A DNA stretch of 7,647 nt from Anaerolineales bacterium (GTDB lineage Bacteria; Chloroflexota; Anaerolineae; Anaerolineales; Villigracilaceae), in assembly GCA_025966435.1 (NCBI GenBank), contig JAICRQ010000159.1:1-7647 (forward strand). The letters run 5' to 3'. The notes under the pieces were generated by a model, which worked only from the letters and a program-made list of their open reading frames with translations, was not told where the DNA came from and did not search any database. Below are positions 1 through 5,784 of the stretch, in pieces; within the stretch, counting starts at the first letter, position 1, and each line of letters starts with the position of its first letter. A program made the position numbers and the translations under genes.

Positions 1-269
1 ATGGCAACCCGGAGGCGGTCTTTGTCTCACGCAATATCAAGGTCAGAGCGGCACGAACGGTCGGCGCCGATGGGAGACATTTGAAGCTGACGTTGGAGGA
101 TGAGCACGGCACTTCGATGGATGCCATCGGGTTCCGCCTCGGTCATCTCAAGCCTGATCTTCCACCCTACATAGACGCTCTATATCGCTTCGAAGTCAAT
201 GAATTCAACGGACGCCGGACTCTGCAACTGAATTTGAAAGACCTAAAGCCTGCTGGGTTGCCTGATTAG
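1..269 (+). CDS. recJ: Single-stranded-DNA-specific exonuclease RecJ, C-terminal end (partial)
   Basis: The reading frame is open from base 3 to the TAG at 267-269 and has no start in the window, so only the last 88 residues are present. RecJ is a 5'-3' single-strand DNA exonuclease of the DHH phosphoesterase family, used in recombination and mismatch or base excision repair. The catalytic DHH motifs lie upstream, outside the window. What is seen matches the C-terminal OB-fold region of RecJ: NPEAVFVSRNIKV, then RTVGADGRHLKLTL, then the DAIGFRLG stretch, and a closing NGRRTLQLNLKDL, which is the typical family ending. The call rests on recall of the family pattern, not a search. The next gene converges on it from the minus strand. 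Confidence 0.83.
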   Translation, partial: GNPEAVFVSRNIKVRAARTVGADGRHLKLTLEDEHGTSMDAIGFRLGHLKPDLPPYIDALYRFEVNEFNGRRTLQLNLKDLKPAGLPD

Positions 270-278
270 GGACAGTAA

Positions 279-297
279 GGCGGAATGCCATTTCGCC
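279..297. terminator. Small hairpin between the convergent recJ and SDR genes
   Basis: GGCGGAAT (279-286) pairs with ATTTCGCC (290-297) as an 8-bp stem with one G-T pair and a 3-base loop. It lies in the 36-base gap between two converging genes, where a shared bidirectional terminator would be expected. Neither side has a T-run, so rho-independent activity is uncertain. Confidence 0.35.
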
Positions 298-305
298 CTA
301 CTTCA

Positions 306-1133
306 CTACATCTCCTTCAACTCCTCTTCCCGTTCGGGGATAGTAAATTTATGGATGCTTGAGTAATCCACAACAGAGGGGAACAGCTTATTGAGCAGCA
401 CAGGGAAGATCCACAGCCACGGAATGAGCCACATGGCGCGCGGACGACGCACCAGTTGCACGACCGCGCGCCCGACGTCCTCGGCACTCAGCAAAAGGAA
501 TTTGGGAGTAGCGGTCTGCGTCTTACGCTTAAAGCCTGCGTGCTGGCCAAATTCAGTCGTTGTGACCCCTCCCGGATAGATCATCGAAACCTCAATCCCC
601 CAAGGCTTGACTTCACGCCGCAATGCTTCTGAAAACCCGTGAACGGCATGTTTACAGGCGGCATAAATCGTGTAGGTCGGGGTCGCAATCAGCCCTGCAA
701 TCGAACACATATTGATGACATGACCTGACCGCTGTTTGATCATCACAGGCAGAGCCTGCCGCGTGGTCTGCACGACACCCAACACGTTGACATCGAACTG
801 TGCCTCGATATCCTTTTCAGGGTCGAGTTTTTCCAGCCAATTCAGTCTCCCAAACCCTGCGTTATTCACAAGAACGTCGATGCGTCCAAACGCATTCATT
901 GTCTGAGTGATCAGCGACTCGATATCTTCCAGCCTGGAAAGATCTGCCTGTATCACGAGCGTCTCAGCCCCAGTTTTCATGTCATGGATTTCTTGCGCCA
1001 GCGCTTCGAGCCGGTCTAAACGGCGGGCAGTCAGCACTACCTTTGCCCCCTCCCGCCCAAACTGACGGGCGGTCGATTCCCCGATCCCTGATGATGCACC
1101 CGTCACAACAACGACTTTTCCATTGATTTCCAT
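306..1133 (-). CDS. Classical short-chain dehydrogenase/reductase (SDR), NAD(P)-dependent
   Basis: A 275-residue Rossmann-fold oxidoreductase. The dinucleotide-binding motif TGASSGIG is at residues 11-18, NNAG at 90-93, and the active-site tetrad is N116, S144, Y157 and K161 (YAACK), followed by PGG at 187-189. All catalytic residues are present, so it should be active on an alcohol/carbonyl substrate that cannot be named from sequence. Arg after the second strand (TARR, 36-39) suggests a preference for NADP(H). The start at 1133 is chosen over an in-frame ATG at 1151 because AGGAG lies 6 bases before it. Residues 233-252 are strongly hydrophobic (WLIPWLWIFPVLL), so the C-terminal part may touch a membrane or bind a hydrophobic substrate. 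The gene appears monocistronic and divergent from the next gene. Confidence 0.9.
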   Translation of the reverse strand: MEINGKVVVVTGASSGIGESTARQFGREGAKVVLTARRLDRLEALAQEIHDMKTGAETLVIQADLSRLEDIESLITQTMNAFGRIDVLVNNAGFGRLNWLEKLDPEKDIEAQFDVNVLGVVQTTRQALPVMIKQRSGHVINMCSIAGLIATPTYTIYAACKHAVHGFSEALRREVKPWGIEVSMIYPGGVTTTEFGQHAGFKRKTQTATPKFLLLSAEDVGRAVVQLVRRPRAMWLIPWLWIFPVLLNKLFPSVVDYSSIHKFTIPEREEELKEM

Positions 1134-1280
1134 CTGCAACTCCTGTAACATGAAAAACGCGATGTCTAATATTACTGCAAATTACTCTTAAAACCTTTTT
1201 CGTGTGCAACTCTTCTCTCATTGCAGCGTATAAGAAGTGATCTGACTTGCGGGTTGGAATCTGTACTTCAGGAGAAACAT
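1134..1280. promoter_or_regulatory. Divergent intergenic region, AT-rich core
   Basis: This 147-base gap separates two divergently transcribed genes and must hold their leaders. The stretch from about 1165 to 1205 is AT-rich, unlike the flanking coding sequence. TATAAG at 1230-1235 is a possible -10 for the rightward gene. No convincing paired -35/-10 set was found on either strand, so the promoters are inferred from position only. Confidence 0.3.
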
Positions 1281-1757
1281 ATGAGCACACAATTCACAAA
1301 TCCAGAAAAACCTACGTTTGTAAATGTCATCGCATGGATGACTCTTGCCAGCGGCGTTGTCAACCTCTTCTGGGGGCTCGGGCTGTCCCTCACAGGGCTT
1401 TTGAGCATCGTCGGCATTATCTGCATCCCCTTCATGCTTCTGCCGACCATCCTCGGCGTCTTTGAGATCATTTATGCCGCAAAATTGATGAGCAATCCAC
1501 CGCAAACCACCCAGCCATCCACCACGATTGCCATCCTGGAAATTGTCAGCGCGCTGGTGGGCAACTTTTTCTCGGTGGTTGTTGGCATCCTGGCACTGGT
1601 CTTTTACAACGATGTGAGCGTGAGGGACTACTTCTCTCGCTTGAATGGAGTTGCGCCGCTTGTGCCCGTGGCGCCCGCTGTTCCGGCACCACCCGTTGAC
1701 CCCACGCCTCCTCCTGCAGAACCACCTTTCCCGGGTGATGAAACGCCAAATAGTTAA
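1281..1757 (+). CDS. Small membrane protein with proline-rich tail, function unknown
   Basis: A 158-residue protein that I do not recognise as a named family. Three hydrophobic segments are visible, about residues 14-36, 40-66 and 82-109. They are followed by a short charged stretch (VRDYFSRLNG) and a tail (125-158) made largely of Pro, Val and Ala (PVAPAVPAPPVDPTPPPAEPP). Between segments two and three is a short polar linker with PPQTTQPSTT. There is no cleavable signal peptide; the N-terminus MSTQFTNPEKP is polar. The start at 1281 is chosen because GGAG lies 6 bases before it; the frame runs upstream to 1221 but without a comparable ribosome site. It is transcribed alone, divergent from the SDR gene and ahead of a strong hairpin. 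No function is proposed. Confidence 0.75.
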   Translation: MSTQFTNPEKPTFVNVIAWMTLASGVVNLFWGLGLSLTGLLSIVGIICIPFMLLPTILGVFEIIYAAKLMSNPPQTTQPSTTIAILEIVSALVGNFFSVVVGILALVFYNDVSVRDYFSRLNGVAPLVPVAPAVPAPPVDPTPPPAEPPFPGDETPNS

Positions 1758-1765
1758 GACACGCT

Positions 1766-1812
1766 TTCAAGAAGGGCTTCTGAACACATTAAATTCGGAA
1801 GTCCTTCTTGAA
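1766..1812. terminator. 19-bp near-perfect hairpin after the membrane protein gene
   Basis: The left arm TTCAAGAAGGGCTTCTGAA (1766-1784) pairs with the right arm TTCGGAAGTCCTTCTTGAA (1794-1812) over all 19 positions, with two G-T pairs, around a 9-base loop. It begins 9 bases after the stop codon and ends 17 bases before the gcv promoter -35 box, so it is well placed to insulate the two units. No T-run follows on either strand, so classic rho-independent termination is not certain; it may instead protect the mRNA 3' end or be a dispersed palindromic repeat. Confidence 0.55.
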
Positions 1813-1829
1813 TCAAACGACTTTCCCCC

Positions 1830-1858
1830 TTGACTCTCACTCCCCTCAACCATACAAT
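1830..1858 (+). promoter_or_regulatory. Sigma-70-type promoter of the glycine cleavage operon
   Basis: TTGACT (1830-1835) and TACAAT (1853-1858) are separated by exactly 17 bases, matching 5 of 6 consensus positions in each box. Transcription would begin near 1865, just ahead of the riboswitch. Confidence 0.72.
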
Positions 1859-1876
1859 GGACAGTAGATAACTTAA

Positions 1877-2165
1877 CGGGTAACAGGGAAGAGACTCTTC
1901 GTTCGTCCAGCAGTTGAACTGCTGAACGAACAAAGGGCGCCGAAGGTGCAAGTCTGGCAAGGCGAAACCAGATGAAACTCTCAGGCAAAAGGACCCTGTA
2001 CCCGACGGAACTCTGGAAAATTCGTTGACCTGCGGGTCGCGATACCGACGGTGAAAATTTAGCTGGATAGTTGAGTCATTTGATAGCTGGGTCGTTGGAA
2101 AACCACCTGACTACAAAACAACTCAACTACAAAACTAAATGAATCTCTCAGGTCACATTACAGAG
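1877..2165 (+). promoter_or_regulatory. Tandem glycine riboswitch controlling gcvH-gcvPA-gcvPB
   Basis: Two aptamers in series. Aptamer 1 has P1 formed by ACAGGG (1883-1888) and CCCTGT (1994-1999), extended through a bulged A by CGGGT (1877-1881) with ACCCG (2000-2004). A long hairpin spans 1901-1931. Its conserved cores are GCGCCGAAGG (1937-1946) and CTCTCAGGCAAAAGGAC (1978-1994). Aptamer 2 has the matching cores ACCGACGG (2044-2051) and CTCTCAGGT (2145-2153), with P1 formed by CTCTG (2011-2015) and CAGAG (2161-2165). These cores and the two-aptamer layout are known features of the glycine riboswitch. The gcv genes downstream agree with the call. Family members of this kind usually switch expression on when glycine is high. 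Confidence 0.92.
2057..2140 (+). other. Expanded P3 arm inside aptamer 2 of the glycine riboswitch
   Basis: Between the two conserved cores of aptamer 2 there is an 84-base insertion that folds on itself. ATTTAG (2057-2062) pairs with CTAAAT (2135-2140), and TAGTTGAGT (2068-2076) pairs with ACTCAACTA (2121-2129). Further in, GTCG/TGAC and TGG/CCA can close an AAAA tetraloop. The equivalent arm in aptamer 1 (GTCTGG to CCAGAT) is only about 22 bases. The insertion has a low-complexity flavour, with near-repeats TAGCTGGATAGTTG and TAGCTGGGTCGTTG. Confidence 0.72.
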
Positions 2166-2192
2166 GCGCGCGATGAATTTCGTGCGCCTTTT
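2162..2192 (+). terminator. Intrinsic terminator forming the riboswitch expression platform
   Basis: GGCGCGCGA (2165-2173) pairs with TCGTGCGCC (2180-2188) around a 6-base loop, with one G-T pair, and TTTTACATTT follows at once. The stem can extend outward using bases 2162-2164 and the first Ts of the T-run. Bases 2162-2165 are also the 3' strand of aptamer-2 P1, so ligand-stabilised P1 and the full terminator compete. Glycine would then favour read-through into gcvH; this mechanism is inferred from the overlap. Confidence 0.75.
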
Positions 2193-2232
2193 ACATTTAA
2201 TCGCCAAATCCTTTTCCAAGGAGCAAAACCTG

Positions 2233-2610
2233 ATGAACGCACCCGCCAACCTGAAATACATGAAGTCCGATGAATGGTTTGACCAGGAGACCGGCGCAAT
2301 CGGAATCAGTGACTTCGCCCAATCCGAGCTTTCCGACATCGTCTTTGTGGAAATCCTGGTGGACGAAGGCGACAACATCGATGTAGGCAAACCCATTGCC
2401 TCTGTGGAATCGGTCAAGGCGTCGGCGGAGATTTACGCGCCCGCCGCTGGTACAGTGACCGCAGTCAATCGAGCTTTATCCGACAAGCCCGAAACGCTCA
2501 ACAGTGACCCGTATGGCGAAGGTTGGATGATCAAGCTGGCTGGCGGTACGGCTGCCGAGGGAATGGATGCGGCTGCCTACGAAAAATATTGCGAGGAAAG
2601 AACACATTAG
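2233..2610 (+). CDS. gcvH: Glycine cleavage system H protein (lipoyl carrier)
   Basis: A 125-residue GcvH of normal family length. It carries the aminomethyl group left after glycine decarboxylation on a lipoyl-lysine arm, moving it between the P, T and L proteins in the cytoplasm. The lipoylation motif ESVKASAEIYAP places the modified lysine at residue 62. The approach GISDFAQSELSDIVFVE and the glycine turn AAGTVTAVN are typical of the lipoyl-like beta fold. The ending DPYGEGWMIKL also fits. Start 2233 is preferred because AAGGAG (2218-2223) lies 9 bases ahead. An in-frame ATG at 2173 lies inside the terminator hairpin and has no ribosome site. It is the first gene of the gcv operon, directly under the riboswitch, and is separated from gcvPA by a repeat element. 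Confidence 0.95.
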   Translation: MNAPANLKYMKSDEWFDQETGAIGISDFAQSELSDIVFVEILVDEGDNIDVGKPIASVESVKASAEIYAPAAGTVTAVNRALSDKPETLNSDPYGEGWMIKLAGGTAAEGMDAAAYEKYCEERTH

Positions 2611-2617
2611 TCAAATC

Positions 2618-2763
2618 ATGTCGTTGCGAGGAGCGAAACGACGACACTCCCTGGCACCGCCCGCCAGGGCAGGTGAGCAATCTCCTGTTAGATAGAAAAA
2701 TCTTGTCGAGAGAAATCACAGGTTAAGGGGAGATTGCTCCCCAAAGTACGCTCGCAACGACAT
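2618..2763. repeat. Nested inverted-repeat element between gcvH and gcvPA
   Basis: The outer arms ATGTCGTTGCGAG (2618-2630) and CTCGCAACGACAT (2751-2763) are perfect 13-base inverted repeats. Inside them GAGCAATCTCC (2675-2685) and GGAGATTGCTC (2729-2739) are perfect 11-base inverted repeats, and CCCTGGC (2649-2655) pairs with GCCAGGG (2663-2669). The whole unit can fold into one large branched hairpin. No open frame of note lies within. The pattern resembles dispersed non-coding palindromic repeats (REP or MITE-like) of the GTCGTTGCGAGGAGCG kind. Copy number elsewhere in the genome cannot be judged here. It starts 8 bases after the gcvH stop and ends 14 bases before the gcvPA start. Confidence 0.75.
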
Positions 2764-2777
2764 CTGAAAGGTAACTT

Positions 2778-4133
2778 ATGACTTATATCCCCACCTCCCC
2801 CAAAGAGCGGGATGCGATGCTGGAGACGATCGGCGTCAAATCGCTGGACGATTTGTTCGAAGCCGTTCCTGCTAAACACCGCTTCCCCGAATTGAATCTG
2901 CCGCCTGCGCTCACCGAAATGGAAGCGCTGAACGAGCTTTCCGGTCTGGCACAGGCAAATGAAAATGTGCGCAGCGACCTGATCTCCTTCCTCGGCGCGG
3001 GCATGTACAACCACTACATTCCCTCGGTTGTAGACCACATCCTGCGCCGCGGCGAGTTCTATACGGCATACACGCCCTACCAGCCCGAGATCTCACAGGG
3101 AACGCTACAGGCGATCTTTGAATATCAATCGCTCATGTCTGCCCTGACAGGCATGGATGTGTCCAACGCCTCCCACTACGACGGCGCGACCGCCACAGCC
3201 GAAGCCGTGAACCTGGCGTATGCGCAGTTCCGCGGCAAACGCAGGAAAGTTGTCATCTCCCCCACTGTACATCCGCAGTACCGCGCGGTCATCCGCACGT
3301 ATGCACAAGGCATGGAGTTGGAGTTAGCAGGTGACGATCCAAACATAAACGTCGAATCGCAGCCGAATGAACTGGCAGATTTGGTTGACGACACAACCTG
3401 TCTGCTCATCGTCCAGTATCCCGATTTCTTCGGGCGTGTCTATGATTACACTAAACTCATCGAAACCGCGCATGCTAAAGGCGCGCTGGTTTGCGTCGTG
3501 GCGAACCCGACCGCGCTCGCCTTGTTCAAGACTCCCGGCTCGATGGGCGCGGACATCGTCGTGGGGGATGGTCAGCCGCTGGGAATCCCGATGTGGTACG
3601 GTGGTCCCAGCGTTGGCTTTTTCACGACCCGTAAGAATTATGTCCATAAAATGGCGGGGCGTCTCGTCGGCGAAACGATTGATAACCGTGGTCAACGTGC
3701 CTACGTGCTCACCTTGACCGCCCGCGAACAGCACATCAAACGCGAACGCGCTACATCTAACATTTGCACCAATCAGGGCTTGATCGCTCTTGGAACGGCT
3801 GTCTATTTGTCGCTGCTGGGTAAGAAAGGCTTGCGGCAGGTCGCCGAGCTTTGTTACCAGAAAGCGCATTACGCTGCGCAGCAATTGAGTCAGATCGACG
3901 GCATAGGCTTATGCTTCACGGAGCCGTTCTTCCACGAGTTTACACTCTGCGTCGATCGACCCGTAGCAGAAGTGAATGCATATTTACTGGAACACGGTAT
4001 CTTAGGTGGCTACGATCTCAGTCAGGATTATCCCTCCCTCCAGAATCATATGTTGATCGCCGTAACAGAGATGAACAGCAAGCAGGATATAGACGTACTT
4101 GTGGAAGTCTTATCGGAGGTGAACCATGGCTGA
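2778..4133 (+). CDS. gcvPA: Glycine dehydrogenase (decarboxylating) subunit 1
   Basis: A 451-residue protein matching the N-terminal half of the P-protein in organisms with a split enzyme. With GcvPB it forms the PLP-dependent decarboxylase that releases CO2 from glycine and loads GcvH. Recognisable stretches are the start YIPTSPKERDAMLETIG, SFLGAGMYNHYIPSVVDHIL (residues about 74-93), YTAYTPYQPEISQGTLQ, and the DGATATAEA segment. A later stretch, GDGQPLGIPMWYGGPSVGFF, is also typical of subunit 1. This half lacks the PLP lysine, which sits in subunit 2. AAAGG lies 7 bases before the ATG. The gene ends with an 8-base overlap into gcvPB, consistent with coupled translation. Length is normal and no lesion is seen. 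Confidence 0.96.
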   Translation: MTYIPTSPKERDAMLETIGVKSLDDLFEAVPAKHRFPELNLPPALTEMEALNELSGLAQANENVRSDLISFLGAGMYNHYIPSVVDHILRRGEFYTAYTPYQPEISQGTLQAIFEYQSLMSALTGMDVSNASHYDGATATAEAVNLAYAQFRGKRRKVVISPTVHPQYRAVIRTYAQGMELELAGDDPNINVESQPNELADLVDDTTCLLIVQYPDFFGRVYDYTKLIETAHAKGALVCVVANPTALALFKTPGSMGADIVVGDGQPLGIPMWYGGPSVGFFTTRKNYVHKMAGRLVGETIDNRGQRAYVLTLTAREQHIKRERATSNICTNQGLIALGTAVYLSLLGKKGLRQVAELCYQKAHYAAQQLSQIDGIGLCFTEPFFHEFTLCVDRPVAEVNAYLLEHGILGGYDLSQDYPSLQNHMLIAVTEMNSKQDIDVLVEVLSEVNHG

Positions 4134-5649
4134 TGCTGTGATGGAACCCAAAGTCAGGACAGAGCCCAAAATTGTCGAACCCACCATCTTCGACCTCTCC
4201 TCGCCCGGGCGCATTGGCGTGACCATGCCCGCTTCCGACGTCCCCGAAACGGCTCTGCCTCCCGAAGAGCTCCTCCGTCAGGACCTGCCTCTGCCCGAGC
4301 TCGCCGAAGTGGATGTTGTCCGCCATTACATGCGCCTCAGCAAATTCAATTACAGCGTAGACAGCGGCTACTACCCGCTCGGCTCCTGCACGATGAAGTA
4401 CAACCCCAAGATCAACGAAGACACCGCTCGGTTGCCGGGATTTTTATACACACACCCCTTACAGCCAATCGAAACGGTGCAGGGCAACCTGGCATTGATG
4501 TATCAACTGCAGAATTGGCTGAAGGAGATTGCAGGCTTTGCCGCCGTGACATTGCAGCCTGCTGCGGGCGCGCACGGAGAATTCACCGGCGTGCTGATGA
4601 TGCGCGCTTATCACAAATCGCGCGGTGATACAAAACGGACGAAGATGCTCATCCCCGATGCCGCGCACGGGACGAATCCTGCCTCGGTCGGCATGATGGG
4701 AATGCAGGTGGTCACGATTCCCTCCGACGAACGCGGCAATGTGGACCTCAAGGCGCTCGAAGCTGCCTGCGACGATACCGTCGTTGGCATGATGCTGACT
4801 AACCCGAACACACTCGGTCTTTTCGATGAGCATATCGAACGGGTAATCGAGCTGGTGCATGGCTGCGGCGGCTTGATGTACGGCGATGGGGCGAATCTGA
4901 ACGCGCTGCTGGGCATCGTCCGCCCAGGCGATGTGGGCTTCGACGTAATGCACTTCAACCTGCACAAGACCTTCTCCGTTCCCCACGGCGGCGGCGGACC
5001 GGGTGTGGGTCCCGTAGGCGTCGCCGCGCATCTGGCGGATTTTCTGCCGGAGCCGCTGGTCGACATCGTCGATAACGGTGATGATGATATGCCTCCTCTG
5101 TATGGCTTCGTCAAACCAGCAAAGTCCATCGGGCGGATGAAAGCCTTCCACGGGCATTTCGGCGGCGGCTTCGTCCGCTCCTACACATATATTGCCATGC
5201 ACGGGCCGGATGGACTCAAGGATATTTCGCAATATGCTGTATTGAATGCTAACTATCTGCAGGCGCGTCTGCGGGATACTTATAAGATCCCATATGACCG
5301 CATCTGTATGCACGAGTTCGTCGCCGAAGGGCGCTTCAAAGGCAGCGACGTACGCGCTCTGGATATCTCCAAACGCCTGATGGACTATGGTTTCCACCCA
5401 CCCACAAACTATTTCCCGCTCATTGTCCATGAAGCGCTGATGATCGAGCCGACGGAAACCGAAAACAGGGACACGCTCGACGCTTTTGCCGAGGCGATGA
5501 TCAAGATCGCGAAGGAAGCGAAAACTCACCCTGAAATCCTGAAGTCTGCACCGAACACAACACAGTTCGGCAGGATGGATGAGGTCAAAGCAGCAAGGGA
5601 GTTGGTCTTATGCTGCTGGCTGCCTGAAGGATATGATTTGAGTCAGTAG
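4126..5649 (+). CDS. gcvPB: Glycine dehydrogenase (decarboxylating) subunit 2, PLP-binding
   Basis: A 507-residue protein matching the C-terminal half of the P-protein and holding the cofactor site. The PLP-binding lysine is K281 in HFNLHKTFSVPHGGGGPG, followed by the glycine-rich loop of the family. Other landmarks are YYPLGSCTMKYNP (82-94), LQPAAGAHGEFTG (143-155), PDAAHGTNPAS (177-187) and MLTNPNTLGLF (223-233). The two subunits total 958 residues, about the size of single-chain GcvP. GGAGG (4115-4119) lies 6 bases before the ATG and inside the end of gcvPA, and the start overlaps the gcvPA stop, so translation is probably coupled to keep the subunits equal. It is the last gene of the operon, ahead of a strong terminator. 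Confidence 0.97.
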   Translation: MADAVMEPKVRTEPKIVEPTIFDLSSPGRIGVTMPASDVPETALPPEELLRQDLPLPELAEVDVVRHYMRLSKFNYSVDSGYYPLGSCTMKYNPKINEDTARLPGFLYTHPLQPIETVQGNLALMYQLQNWLKEIAGFAAVTLQPAAGAHGEFTGVLMMRAYHKSRGDTKRTKMLIPDAAHGTNPASVGMMGMQVVTIPSDERGNVDLKALEAACDDTVVGMMLTNPNTLGLFDEHIERVIELVHGCGGLMYGDGANLNALLGIVRPGDVGFDVMHFNLHKTFSVPHGGGGPGVGPVGVAAHLADFLPEPLVDIVDNGDDDMPPLYGFVKPAKSIGRMKAFHGHFGGGFVRSYTYIAMHGPDGLKDISQYAVLNANYLQARLRDTYKIPYDRICMHEFVAEGRFKGSDVRALDISKRLMDYGFHPPTNYFPLIVHEALMIEPTETENRDTLDAFAEAMIKIAKEAKTHPEILKSAPNTTQFGRMDEVKAARELVLCCWLPEGYDLSQ

Positions 5650-5669
5650 TCAGCTTGCAGTAATCCGCG

Positions 5670-5705
5670 AAGCCTTGGAGATAACTATCTCCAGGGCTTT
5701 TCGTT
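5670..5705 (+). terminator. Rho-independent terminator of the gcv operon
   Basis: AAGCCTTGGAGAT (5670-5682) pairs with ATCTCCAGGGCTT (5687-5699) over 13 positions, with one G-T pair and the 4-base loop AACT, and runs into TTTTCGTTT. It lies 20 bases after the gcvPB stop. Confidence 0.88.
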
Positions 5706-5713
5706 TATGCCAG

Positions 5714-5722
5714 TGCTATACT
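5714..5722 (+). promoter_or_regulatory. Possible extended -10 promoter for the patatin-like gene
   Basis: TGCTATACT matches an extended -10 element (TGn followed by a TATAAT-like hexamer). It lies directly after the gcv terminator and 62 bases ahead of the next start codon. No good -35 box is present at the expected distance. Confidence 0.35.
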
Positions 5723-5784
5723 TAATTGATTCCAAATCATTGCTAGAGCATGTCGAAAACGGATTTCATTTGCAGGGATGAAGG

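Noticed and set aside
1134..1151. Upstream in-frame ATG for the SDR (MLQELQ extension)
   Set aside because: The AGGAG ribosome site falls inside this extension and is correctly spaced only for the ATG at 1133, where the usual SDR N-terminus begins.
2173..2232. In-frame ATG at 2173 that would lengthen GcvH by 20 residues
   Set aside because: It lies within the riboswitch terminator hairpin, lacks a ribosome-binding site, and the extra residues do not look like GcvH. The ATG at 2233 has AAGGAG 9 bases ahead.
3324..3884. Minus-strand open frame of 186 codons opposite gcvPA
   Set aside because: It overlaps a clear conserved gene on the other strand and shows no family motif or ribosome site.
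4459..5529. Long minus-strand open frame of 356 codons opposite gcvPB
   Set aside because: It is a shadow of the strongly conserved gcvPB frame; its translation is rich in His, Arg and Gln with no recognisable domain.
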